The notes under the pieces: generated by a model
Seen by the model: only the letters and a program-made list of their open reading frames with translations
Told to the model about the DNA's origin: nothing
The model's database searches: none
From: an uncultured Collinsella sp.
GTDB lineage: Bacteria; Actinomycetota; Coriobacteriia; Coriobacteriales; Coriobacteriaceae
Reading direction: 5' to 3'
Assembly: GCA_900758475.1 (NCBI GenBank)
Contig: CAAERQ010000013.1
Coordinates: 51,425 to 115,424, forward strand
Length of the DNA stretch: 64,000 bases
Program-made: the position numbers and the translations under genes
Shown: positions 25,154-40,351 of the stretch, in pieces
How the letters are laid out: each line of letters opens with the position of its first letter
How positions within the stretch are numbered: the stretch's first letter is position 1

Positions 25154-26230
25154 TTACGAATAGACGATGGTAAAGGGTACTTCTGTTTCGGTCTCTCCTG
25201 TTGATGTGTATCTCGTGCCCTCAAGCGTTACTGAGACCACTTGGTCGACATCAATCAACTTCGTTGGCACCCAAATGTTCTCTCCGCTATTGCGTGCCAT
25301 CGAAACATAGAAATTGTACGCCCCTGCGTCGTCATCTTCGATAATCTGCTCCGATCCATCCTTGTAGCTGACGGTCAGTTTATGATCAACTGCTTCATAG
25401 CCCAGATCATCGATGTGCGTCTGGATGGAAAACGGGCTAATCTCAAGAGACGAGTCATCGGAGCGGAGTTCCTTTATATCGACGTGCGCTCCGACGTTAA
25501 ACTCTGGCGTCGATACCTCGATCACCTTCGCATCCTCACCTTTGCCCTCCGTCCAGCTGATATTCCAGGTGACCGCATGTCCCAAATCTCGCTCGCGATC
25601 CCACGAGGCAAAGTACATCGTGCCATTAATGACCGTGTCGCTTGATGTGTCCTTATCAATGGTGCAGCGTGTGTCAGCCCATTCCTCGCCGAAGTTCATG
25701 CTGGGCGTGCCGATGCCTTGTTCTTCTTCACCATAGAGAACAAGTTCGCCTGTCTCTGCTGCCGGCTTGTAGTAGTTAACGCCATTTGGATTGGACAACG
25801 TAAACGTCACGGCTCCGCAGCCGTTTTGGTCAATAGCCATCTCATGGATATCGAGCGTATAGCCGTTGCCCTCGACGGACAGATTAACCTCCTGAACTGC
25901 ACCCTCCAGGCTTTGGGGCGCGATGCCGTCACCAAACTCTCTGGTGTAGGTGTATTTAGTCCCCGATGAGCCACCGTTGGTCCAGGTGATGGAATCCCCG
26001 TTGCCGTGGTTTCCCCAGGCTGAGGCAAAATATCTGGAATTGACGACGGCGTAGGCGACCCCTCCGGTCGCCAGCACTCCGACAAGACATCCAACAACGG
26101 CAACATACAGAGGCTTCGCGTGACCCTTTCGACGAAGCGGCTCGCCCGCAGCGGTATTAAGGACGCGATCTGCAAGATCGCTATCGGCTTGGACGGACTC
26201 GAAGGCCTGCTTGATTTGATTGGATTTCAC
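25154..26230 (-). CDS. Probable membrane-bound anti-sigma factor with a large extracytoplasmic domain
   Basis: A 358-residue protein not recognised beyond its architecture: about 40 cytoplasmic residues, one membrane span (YVAVVGCLVGVLATGGVAYA, about residues 42-62), then about 295 extracytoplasmic residues, mostly predicted beta strands with many Asp/Gly/Thr residues. This resembles DUF4179-like regulators that pair with ECF sigma factors. The start is a GTG at 26228-26230 behind GAGGAGG, 50 bp inside the sigma gene, so the two are translationally coupled. That overlap is the main support for an anti-sigma role. The ligand or stress sensed is unknown. Confidence 0.7.
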   Translation of the reverse strand: MKSNQIKQAFESVQADSDLADRVLNTAAGEPLRRKGHAKPLYVAVVGCLVGVLATGGVAYAVVNSRYFASAWGNHGNGDSITWTNGGSSGTKYTYTREFGDGIAPQSLEGAVQEVNLSVEGNGYTLDIHEMAIDQNGCGAVTFTLSNPNGVNYYKPAAETGELVLYGEEEQGIGTPSMNFGEEWADTRCTIDKDTSSDTVINGTMYFASWDRERDLGHAVTWNISWTEGKGEDAKVIEVSTPEFNVGAHVDIKELRSDDSSLEISPFSIQTHIDDLGYEAVDHKLTVSYKDGSEQIIEDDDAGAYNFYVSMARNSGENIWVPTKLIDVDQVVSVTLEGTRYTSTGETETEVPFTIVYS

Positions 26231-26699
26231 GGTCGCCCTCCTCTAGGATGAACTTGAGCTTCGATCTGCCGCGAGCCAAACGCGTTCGAACGGTCGCGGC
26301 TGGCACATGCAATAACTCGCCAATCTCTGAGGTCGAAAAGCCCAGATAGTAATAGAGCACGATGGGAATACGGAATCGTTCCGGAAGTCGCATAACGTCT
26401 GACAGGACAGCCTTGGTCTCATCCTGTGCCGTCGAGAGCGAATCGGCTAGGTTCTCAATATCCTCCACGCGCCTCCATGGCTTACGGAAGAGCGATTTGC
26501 ATTCATTGATCGTGACCCGGATAAGCCATCGGCGAAGATGCTCCCAACTCTCAAAATGTCCATCGCTTTTAAGCAGCTTAAGAAAGACATCCTGAGCAAC
26601 ATCGTCGGCGTCGGCACGATCGCGCAGGTACGTCAATGCGATTCGAAACACGACATCCCGGTGATCCTCGACCGCCTGTCTAAATGCTTGTTCTTCCAT
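26181..26699 (-). CDS. ECF-type RNA polymerase sigma factor
   Basis: A 172-residue sigma-70 family factor with only regions 2 and 4. Region 2 spans about residues 8-75 (ALTYLRDRADADDVAQDVFL, WLIRVTINECKSLFR) and region 4 about 105-160 (RIPIVLYYYLGFSTSEIGEL, AATVRTRLARGRSKLKFIL). The ATG at 26697-26699 has the strong site GGGAGGTGATT; the frame is open for 34 codons upstream, but that part covers the promoter. Transcription probably starts from an ECF promoter at 26747-26776, suggesting autoregulation. Confidence 0.92.
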   Translation of the reverse strand: MEEQAFRQAVEDHRDVVFRIALTYLRDRADADDVAQDVFLKLLKSDGHFESWEHLRRWLIRVTINECKSLFRKPWRRVEDIENLADSLSTAQDETKAVLSDVMRLPERFRIPIVLYYYLGFSTSEIGELLHVPAATVRTRLARGRSKLKFILEEGDREIQSNQAGLRVRPSR

Positions 26700-26746
26700 A
26701 ATCACCTCCCGGTGACGGTAATGATTCTTGCTGAGGCCCTCACCAT

Positions 26747-26776
26747 AGATACGCTTTGACCGAACGAAATGTTTCA
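26747..26776 (-). promoter_or_regulatory. ECF-type promoter of the sigma operon
   Basis: On the minus strand TGAAAC (26771-26776) is followed after 17 bp by CGTATCT (26747-26753). These match the common ECF consensus (GAAC-type -35 and CGTA/TCTA-type -10) and are unlike the housekeeping promoters in this window. The start point would lie about 40 bases upstream of the sigma ATG. Confidence 0.75.
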
Positions 26777-26791
26777 AATTCAAGCAGGAAT

Positions 26792-26829
26792 AACCTACCA
26801 AAATTAACCTGTCCCTTTTTGGCAGGTTT
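26792..26829 (-). repeat. GGGACAG-core palindrome upstream of the ECF promoter
   Basis: AACCTACCAAAATTAACCTG then TCCCTTTTTGGCAGGTT: the stem is close to that at 53425-53465 but in the opposite orientation. It lies between the rpoC terminator and the sigma promoter. Confidence 0.65.
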
Positions 26830-26837
26830 TCTTCAAC

Positions 26838-26874
26838 AAAAAAGGCCCGCTCCCCTGTTGGGAAGCGAGCCTTT
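26838..26874 (-). terminator. rpoBC operon terminator region
   Basis: AAAGGCCCGCTCCC pairs with GGAAGCGAGCCTTT around CTGTTG and leads, on the minus strand, into TTTTTTG. Because it lies upstream (minus sense) of rpoC's own stop at 26901 by only 27 bp and between it and the sigma gene, it ends rpoBC read in the same direction as the sigma gene is reversed in order: transcripts from rpoC stop here before any further gene. Placement relative to the sigma operon promoter suggests it also shields that operon's DNA. Confidence 0.5.
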
Positions 26875-26900
26875 GGAAGGGCGGTTAACGTACTAGGAAA

Positions 26901-31376
<4,476 letters not shown>

Positions 31377-31382
31377 AGTCAA

Positions 31383-34874
<3,492 letters not shown>

Positions 34875-34947
34875 CAGGTTTTTCCTCCTTCACGGAAATG
34901 CTCGGTGGGTTGGCGAGGCATAGCTTCGCCAGTTATCGCAACCTAAT

Positions 34948-34975
34948 AGTTTATCAGGTACCGACCGTTGGGCAA
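34948..34975 (-). promoter_or_regulatory. Putative rpoBC promoter
   Basis: On the minus strand TTGCCC (34970-34975) and TAAACT (34948-34953) are 16 bp apart, giving a leader of about 70 bases. The galU terminator lies upstream, so rpoBC has its own promoter instead of being read from rplJL. The rest of 34976-35108 is A+T-rich without a gene. Confidence 0.55.
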
Positions 34976-35109
34976 GAAAAGCCTTGACGCGATTGAGTTT
35001 TTGGAGTAGCAAAGTTTTTCGTCAGAAAATACGCAGGTAGATGTATGTATATCGAACATCTGTTCATATATTTTCTGTGAACAGAGAGCCGGCAATCGCA
35101 GCTCTTATA

Positions 35110-35141
35110 AAAAACGGGCGCGAACCGAGGTCCGCGCCCGT
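35110..35141 (-). terminator. galU terminator
   Basis: ACGGGCGCGAACC pairs with GGTCCGCGCCCGT around the GAG loop and is followed on the minus strand by TTTTTTAT. It lies about 20 bp past the galU stop. Confidence 0.85.
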
Positions 35142-35161
35142 AAATGTCGATGTCCGAAGGC

Positions 35162-36070
35162 TTACTTGCGCATCAATCCGCCGCGCTCGTCGATGGCGTC
35201 CCAGAAGGCATCGGCAAAGCGGGGATCGCTTGCAGCCATGAGGGCGTTGGTGGCCATCCAGCCAGAGGGAGTGCCGGTGTCGTAGCCCGACAGCGGGTCG
35301 ATGACGACGGCATACATGGCCTCACGGTCGAGCGAACGGGCCATGGCGTCGGTGAGCTGGATCTCGCCGCCCTTGCCGGCCTGCTGATCTGCCAGCAGGT
35401 CCATGACCAGCGGGCTCAGCAAGTAGCGACCGACGATGTACAGGTTGGACGGAGCCGCCTCGGGAGCGGGCTTCTCGACCAGACCGCCGATACGCCAGAC
35501 AGCGCCCGGCTCTGCATCGGCAACGTCCTCGGCGCCCTCGAGCGAACCGACGCGCTCGCCGGCGATAACGCCGTAGCGGCTGACTTCCTCGGGCGAGCAA
35601 GCAGCGACGGCGATAACCGAAGCTCCACCGTGCTCCTTGGAAACGGCGAGCATCTTGTCGCAGATGTCGCGATTAGGCACAACGTAGTCGCCCAGAAGAA
35701 CCAGGAAGTTCTCCCCTGCCACGGCGTCGGCAGCAGAGCGGATAGCATGGCCGAGGCCCTTGGGCTCGTACTGATAACGGAAGTCGACCGGCATACCGCC
35801 AGCGTGGGCGACGGCATCGGCATAGGCGTTCTTGCCGCGCTCGCGCAGCAGGTTCTCGAGCGAGCGATCGGGCTGGAAGTAGTTCAGCAGCTCGGGCTTA
35901 CCGGGAGAAGTAACGATGATGGCGTCGTCGACTTCCTCGGGGTCGAGCGCCTCCTCGACGACGTACTGAATGACGGGCTTGTCGAGCACCGGCAGCATCT
36001 CTTTGGGCGTGCACTTGGTGCCAGGCAGAAAACGCGTGCCAAGACCGGCGGCGGGGATGATTGCCTTCAT
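35162..36070 (-). CDS. galU: UTP--glucose-1-phosphate uridylyltransferase
   Basis: Makes UDP-glucose for exopolysaccharide, glycolipid and galactose metabolism. The 302-residue nucleotidyltransferase starts MKAIIPAAGLGTRFLPGTKC, with the family segment TKCTPKEMLPVLDKPVIQYV overlapping it and LGDYVVPN near residue 125. The ATG at 36068-36070 fits the family; 28 further open codons upstream do not. It lies between rplL and rpoB, where most bacteria have nothing. Confidence 0.96.
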   Translation of the reverse strand: MKAIIPAAGLGTRFLPGTKCTPKEMLPVLDKPVIQYVVEEALDPEEVDDAIIVTSPGKPELLNYFQPDRSLENLLRERGKNAYADAVAHAGGMPVDFRYQYEPKGLGHAIRSAADAVAGENFLVLLGDYVVPNRDICDKMLAVSKEHGGASVIAVAACSPEEVSRYGVIAGERVGSLEGAEDVADAEPGAVWRIGGLVEKPAPEAAPSNLYIVGRYLLSPLVMDLLADQQAGKGGEIQLTDAMARSLDREAMYAVVIDPLSGYDTGTPSGWMATNALMAASDPRFADAFWDAIDERGGLMRK

Positions 36071-36166
36071 GTTATTCAAAGATCCTTTCGCAGGCGCAAA
36101 AGCGCCCCATGCGTGCGGCACACAGCCGCAGACCAAATTGCGATACCCAAGCATCTTACCGCTGGA

Positions 36167-36194
36167 ACTATATGTCGCTACAAGGCAGAGACAA
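36167..36194 (-). promoter_or_regulatory. Putative galU promoter
   Basis: On the minus strand TTGTCT (36189-36194) and TATAGT (36167-36172) are separated by 16 bp, about 100 bases before the ATG. Apart from this I see nothing in 36071-36323. Confidence 0.5.
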
Positions 36195-36323
36195 TTCTTC
36201 AGCAGGTCAACGCAAATTATTGCTCGAATGGTGCAATTTTATTGCCCAACGGCAGGGCGCCCGATACGACGCAAATCACAGAACATGGCAGCTTGAGCAA
36301 CCGATGTCGAGGGACCGAAAAAC

Positions 36324-36357
36324 AAAAAAGACGGGGCTCGCAATGCGAACCCCGTCT
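36324..36357 (-). terminator. rplJL terminator
   Basis: AGACGGGGCTCGC pairs with GCGAACCCCGTCT and leads, on the minus strand, into TTTTTTG. It is 27 bp past the rplL stop and separates rplJL from galU and rpoBC. Confidence 0.88.
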
Positions 36358-36384
36358 GCAAAGAAATCTGGCGAGAAAGCCTGA

Positions 36385-36762
36385 TTACTTGAGGGTGACA
36401 GCAGCGCCAGCAGCCTCGAGCTTCTCCTTGGCAGCCTCGGCGTCCTCCTTCTTGGCACCCTCGAGAACAGCCTTGGGAGCGCCCTCGACGACCTCCTTGG
36501 CCTCCTTCAGGCCAAGGTTGGTGAGCTCACGGACGGCCTTGATGACCTGGATCTTGTTGTCGCCGAAGCCCTCGAGCACGACGTCAAACTCGGTCTTCTC
36601 CTCGGCCTCAGCAGCGCCAGCAGCGGGAGCGGCGACAACAGCGGCAGGAGCAGCGGCGGAAACGCCGAAGGTGTCCTCGATAGCCTTAACGAGCTCGGAA
36701 GCCTCGAGAAGGGTCATTTCCTTAAGAGCATCGATGATCTCATCGGTGGTAAGCTTAGCCAT
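36385..36762 (-). CDS. rplL: 50S ribosomal protein L7/L12
   Basis: Stalk protein that recruits translational GTPases. The 125-residue protein starts MAKLTTDEIIDALKEMTLLE, has an Ala-rich hinge (residues about 38-55) and the conserved C-terminal face IKVIKAVRELTNLGLKEAK. The ATG at 36760-36762 has AAAGGA upstream. Confidence 0.98.
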   Translation of the reverse strand: MAKLTTDEIIDALKEMTLLEASELVKAIEDTFGVSAAAPAAVVAAPAAGAAEAEEKTEFDVVLEGFGDNKIQVIKAVRELTNLGLKEAKEVVEGAPKAVLEGAKKEDAEAAKEKLEAAGAAVTLK

Positions 36763-36864
36763 TTCTAAGTCCTTTCGGTTTCCGTGCGGATGCACGGAGA
36801 TCAGTTAAAACACGGCGCGAATGCGCCAGGGGTGCGGCGTTGCCGCCGCGGGTGAAAACAGCGA

Positions 36865-37386
36865 CTAGGCTGCCTTCTGCTCGGAGACCTGCTGGATCGA
36901 ACGAGCGAGACCAGAGGAAACGCCGTTGACGCAGACAGCGATGTCGCGAGCGAAACCGGAGATGAGACCGGCGATCTGGCCGAGAAGCTGATCCTTGGTG
37001 GGCAGCTCGGCGATAGCCTTAACATCATCAGCGGAAACGGCCTTGCCGTCGGAGATACCGCCCTTGATCTCAAGGACGCCCTTGGACTTAGCGGAGAAGT
37101 CCTTAAGGGCCTTAGCGGCCTCGACCGGCTCGGACTCGTAGAACACATAAGCGACGGGGCCGGCGAGGATCTCGTCGAGCTCGGGCTGCTCCTGGTTCTT
37201 GAGAGCGATCTTGACCAGGTTGTTCTTGTAGACCTTCATCTCGGCGCCGCACTCGCGAAGCTGATGACGCAGCTCCTGAGCCTGCTTAACCGTCAGACCG
37301 TTGTAGTTGACGACGAACAGACCGGCGTTCTCGGCGATACGGGACTCGATCTCTGCAACCTTGTCGATTTTGTACTGCTGGGGCAT
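36865..37386 (-). CDS. rplJ: 50S ribosomal protein L10
   Basis: Anchors the L7/L12 stalk on 23S rRNA; with L7/L12 it represses its own leader in other bacteria. The 173-residue protein begins MPQQYKIDKVAEIESRIAEN and contains YNGLTVKQAQELRHQLRE. The ATG follows GGAGG. An L10-leader-like RNA lies directly upstream. Confidence 0.97.
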   Translation of the reverse strand: MPQQYKIDKVAEIESRIAENAGLFVVNYNGLTVKQAQELRHQLRECGAEMKVYKNNLVKIALKNQEQPELDEILAGPVAYVFYESEPVEAAKALKDFSAKSKGVLEIKGGISDGKAVSADDVKAIAELPTKDQLLGQIAGLISGFARDIAVCVNGVSSGLARSIQQVSEQKAA

Positions 37387-37454
37387 GAATTACACCTCCT
37401 CGAATTCTTTCCGGGCACGGTCCGCCACAAGGACGTGACGGGGGCATGTCCAAA

Positions 37455-37578
37455 AAGAAAGCCCCCGCGCTGCATGAGCGACGGGGGCGAGAAGACATAT
37501 CTACTCGACCACCTCGGCTGGCGGGAAGTCCCATTAAGCTCGCGGGTAAGACCCGTTTGCGCCGGCTGTCTCTGGCAG
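37455..37578 (-). ncRNA. L10 (rplJL) leader with a terminator-like hairpin
   Basis: On the minus strand the leader carries AGACAGCCGG, GAGCTTAATGGGACTTCCCG and CAGCCGAGGTGG in the order typical of the conserved L10 leader that binds the L10-L12 complex. It is followed by a strong stem (GCCCCCGTCGC with GCGCGGGGGC, 37460-37490) and CTTTCTTTTT. The last part could attenuate transcription into rplJ. Confidence 0.75.
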
Positions 37579-37602
37579 CGGATTCGTGCGTGAACCGAAA
37601 GT

Positions 37603-37631
37603 ATTATGGCGGGGACCCCGGCGTCGGTCAA
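37603..37631 (-). promoter_or_regulatory. rplJL promoter
   Basis: On the minus strand TTGACC (37626-37631) and CATAAT (37603-37608) are 17 bp apart. The start point falls just before the L10 leader. Hairpin element C begins 34 bp upstream of the -35 box. Confidence 0.7.
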
Positions 37632-37664
37632 CGGGAAACCGGGCTGCACACAATTCCACCATCC

Positions 37665-37798
37665 GGCCGCGCCGCCGAAGGCCGGGCGCAAGGTTTTCGC
37701 TCGGTCAGGTCCTGGGCTCGCACGAAGAGCACATTAAGTGCTCTTCGGCTCGTGCGGAATCTACGGAAACCTTGCGCCCGGCCTTCGGCGGCGCGGCC
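37665..37798. repeat. Long hairpin element C (constant core, variable arms)
   Basis: The arms 37665-37698 and 37765-37798 pair at 33 of 34 positions around a 66-nt core. The core shares CTCGCACG, GAGCACATTAAGTGCTC and GGCTCGTGCGGAA with element B; the inner stem pairs GAAGAGCAC with GTGCTCTTC. The arm sequence (GGCCGCGCCGCCGAAGGCCG at its outer end) is unrelated to elements A and B. It lies 278 bp upstream of rplJ. Confidence 0.85.
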
Positions 37799-37890
37799 TG
37801 CGTTGACTTTGGGCAGCCCGGGTTTTCGTTGGCTGACGCCCCCACTCATAATGCTTGGGTCGGTGGGCTGATGTGTTGCGTCCCGTTGGG

Positions 37891-39027
37891 CTATAAGGTT
37901 GAAATGAAGGTGGACAGGCGATTTAGACCTTCGTCTAGGTCTTTGTCGGAAACGCAGTAGCTTAGGCGGATGTGGCCTTCGGTTCCGAAGCAGTTTCCGG
38001 GAACTAGGGCAACGTTGGCCTCTTTGATGGCTTTAATGCAGAAGTCTTCGCTGGTTAGGCCGTACTGTTTAATGCTGGGGAAGGCGTAGAAGGCGCCGGC
38101 TGGTTCCACTACGTCGAGATCCATGGCGTCTAAGGCTGCGAGTACGCGTTCGCGGCGGGCTCGGTAGACTTTGAGAATGGGAGTTGGGTCGACGGTGAGG
38201 GCTCGGGCTGCGGCGTCCATTTCGAAGGAGACGGCGCTCGATACTAAGTATTGGTGCGCCTTTGCGATCTCGGCGATGACGGGGGTTGCCGCTGCGAGCC
38301 AGCCCAGACGCCAGCCGGTCATAGCCCAGGGCTTGGAGAAGCTCTCGATGACGACCGTCTGCTCACGCAGCTCCGGGTGACGCTGGGCAAAGCGCTCGTA
38401 GCCATCCACATAAACCAGGCGGTTGTATACGTCGTCGCAGACCACGTAGATGCCCGCCTCCTCCGCCACGCGCGCCACGGCGTCGAGCGACGCCGTGTTG
38501 AGGATGCAACCCGTAGGATTGTTGGGCGAGCAGATGACGATGGCCTTGGTCGCCGGCGTCAAGTAAGCACGAAGTGCGTCCTCGTCAATCTGAAATTGCG
38601 CAGGCTCCGTATCCAAAAAGACTGCTTTGGCGTGGTTGGCCACGACGATGCTCTCGTACAGGCCAAAGGCCGGCGTGGGAATAATGACCTCATCGCCGGG
38701 GTTGAGCATGGCCATGAATGTTGCCGACAGGGCCTCGGTCGCGCCGTCGGTCAGGATGACCTCGTCGGCGGAAAACGCCAGGCCCGCGTCATCCATATAT
38801 TTGGACAGTGCATCACGCAGGGCGGGGCGACCGTTGTTGGGCGGATAGTGCGTGTCACCACGGTCCAGTGCGGCGGTCACCTCGGCGCTAATCACATCGG
38901 GCGTGGGAAAATCGGGCTCGCCAAGCGCAAGCGCGATACACCCCGGGTACTGGGCGGCGAGCGCGTTGATCCGGCGGATACCGGAGGGCCTGAGCGTGGC
39001 AAGCGAGGTATTCATGGGCAGACGCAT
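37891..39027 (-). CDS. Pyridoxal-phosphate aminotransferase, class I/II
   Basis: A 378-residue fold-type I aminotransferase, probably acting on aspartate or an aromatic/branched amino acid; the substrate is not fixed by sequence alone. The cofactor Lys lies in VIESFSKPWAMTGWRLGWL, ICSPNNPTG is the phosphate-side motif, and an Arg for the substrate carboxylate is in HIRLSYCVSDKDLDEGL near the end. The ATG follows AAAGGAACGCC. Codons in the last quarter (37891-38300) shift to A-ended choices. It ends 92 bp before hairpin element C. Confidence 0.9.
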   Translation of the reverse strand: MRLPMNTSLATLRPSGIRRINALAAQYPGCIALALGEPDFPTPDVISAEVTAALDRGDTHYPPNNGRPALRDALSKYMDDAGLAFSADEVILTDGATEALSATFMAMLNPGDEVIIPTPAFGLYESIVVANHAKAVFLDTEPAQFQIDEDALRAYLTPATKAIVICSPNNPTGCILNTASLDAVARVAEEAGIYVVCDDVYNRLVYVDGYERFAQRHPELREQTVVIESFSKPWAMTGWRLGWLAAATPVIAEIAKAHQYLVSSAVSFEMDAAARALTVDPTPILKVYRARRERVLAALDAMDLDVVEPAGAFYAFPSIKQYGLTSEDFCIKAIKEANVALVPGNCFGTEGHIRLSYCVSDKDLDEGLNRLSTFISTL

Positions 39028-39120
39028 GGCGTTCCTTTCGTAAGGGTTGCACTAGGATAGCGCGGCGAGGCGCCGCCAGACGGTGTAACCTAAACGGAAA
39101 CCAACCGGAAAGGAGGCAGC

Positions 39121-39783
39121 ATGGAGACGACCGCACGCGGCGATGTACCAAAAACGTTGCAAACCATTGCGTATATCAGCATTCCCAATAGCGCCGATCT
39201 TGAGTTTTTGCTCTGGGACTTGCAGGATGCCATCGCCGCCTATGCTCAGCTTTCTGGCACCGCGCTCCCCCGCCCGGTTGATTTGGAGGCGGATGATGCC
39301 GACAACGTTGCAGACGGCATCGTGCTGGCCATTGAAGATGTGGCTGACGATGAGACGTTGACAGCTATCGAGCAGGCGCTTGAGCGCGTTGGCGGTACGG
39401 GAACGCGTGTCTATGCCGCGATTCGAGCCGCACAAGAGGGCGCTGAGCAGGCGCGCGGGACCGCCGTTCGTCTGCACAAGGCATGTGAGCACCATGACCA
39501 ATTGTGGTGTGGCGGCGTTGTCATCTGTTCCGGCGGCGGCATCGCAGCGCTTCGTCGCTCTCCGCGCATGGGACTCTTGCGGCGACCGTTTTCGGAAGCG
39601 ATGGATAAGCTTGTGGGCGCTGTGCGCATGGGCTGCTCCGTCGAGCATGCACAGCGACTTGGCGGCGGCAATGCCGCCAACGTCGACGCCGACGGCATGG
39701 TTTGCGCCGAGCCAGCCGTGCCCGCGCCGATCTGGCGAGGCGTTCTGAAACGTCTGGGCGCCCACGCTCAAACAAAAATCTAA
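39121..39783 (+). CDS. Uncharacterised conserved-looking protein, possibly flavodoxin-like
   Basis: I do not recognise this 220-residue protein. It is soluble, with no signal peptide. The central segment LWCGGVVICSGGGIAALRRS, with PRMGLLRRPFSEAMDKLVGA after it, has the beta-strand, Gly-rich loop and helix pattern of flavin- or nucleotide-binding folds, but that is only a resemblance. It has a strong AAAGGAGG five bases before the ATG and is divergent from the aminotransferase. It converges with the glycosylase gene, their stop codons being one base apart. Confidence 0.6.
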   Translation: METTARGDVPKTLQTIAYISIPNSADLEFLLWDLQDAIAAYAQLSGTALPRPVDLEADDADNVADGIVLAIEDVADDETLTAIEQALERVGGTGTRVYAAIRAAQEGAEQARGTAVRLHKACEHHDQLWCGGVVICSGGGIAALRRSPRMGLLRRPFSEAMDKLVGAVRMGCSVEHAQRLGGGNAANVDADGMVCAEPAVPAPIWRGVLKRLGAHAQTKI

Positions 39784-39784
39784 A

Positions 39785-40348
39785 TTAAATAACAGCCCAG
39801 TCAACGGCTTCGTGCCAACGCTCAACAAGACGCTCCAGGCGCCAGGCGGCATTGGCGGGACTTGTCGAGGGCAGAACGATGGCAGGCAGCCCCGTCCGAT
39901 CTTGCAAGTAGCGTTTGTAGAGTCGCCCCGCCGTACCGCCGTTACAGACAACGACCTCGATTGACGCGGCATCGGTAATGCGCTCGATATGTGCCGGCAC
40001 AACGTTGCGGATGCTCGCGTCGCTCGAGCCCTTAATGTCGCAGCTCTCGATTGCATCCCACAGGGCCACGCCGCCGTTCAGCAGCATGGCCCGCTTGGCG
40101 GCAATGGAGGCATCGAGCGTCGCGGGCTCGCCGCTTGCCAAAGGATCGCCCTCGTTGGGCGGCACAGGCATACCGAGGCACGTGGCCATCACACGCCAAA
40201 AGCGATTCTGAGGGTTGCCGTAATAAAAGGCATTGGCGCGCGAAAGCACCGAGGGAAACGACCCGAGCACCAAAACGCGCGAGTGCTGGTCAGCAACGGG
40301 CTCAAACCCATGCTCAATATGTTGATAGCCCTCGTCAGATACGGCCAT
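39785..40348 (-). CDS. DNA-deoxyinosine glycosylase (uracil-DNA glycosylase superfamily)
   Basis: A 187-residue base-excision enzyme expected to remove hypoxanthine from DNA. Motif 1 is RVLVLGSFPSVLSR with FYYGNPQNRFWRVMA after it, and motif 2 is LPSTSPANA. The Asn in the GNPQN segment and the missing Asp of classical UDG motif 1 point to family 6 (hypoxanthine-DNA glycosylase) rather than Ung. It lies 3 bp downstream of the amylase gene stop, in the same direction, so they may share a transcript. Confidence 0.85.
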   Translation of the reverse strand: MAVSDEGYQHIEHGFEPVADQHSRVLVLGSFPSVLSRANAFYYGNPQNRFWRVMATCLGMPVPPNEGDPLASGEPATLDASIAAKRAMLLNGGVALWDAIESCDIKGSSDASIRNVVPAHIERITDAASIEVVVCNGGTAGRLYKRYLQDRTGLPAIVLPSTSPANAAWRLERLVERWHEAVDWAVI

Positions 40349-40351
40349 GGG

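Noticed and set aside
26838..26874. Reading the stem at 26838-26874 as a terminator for the sigma operon
   Set aside because: The sigma and anti-sigma genes lie at lower coordinates and are read away from it on the minus strand, so it can only end rpoBC; wording in the feature entry on shielding is inference.
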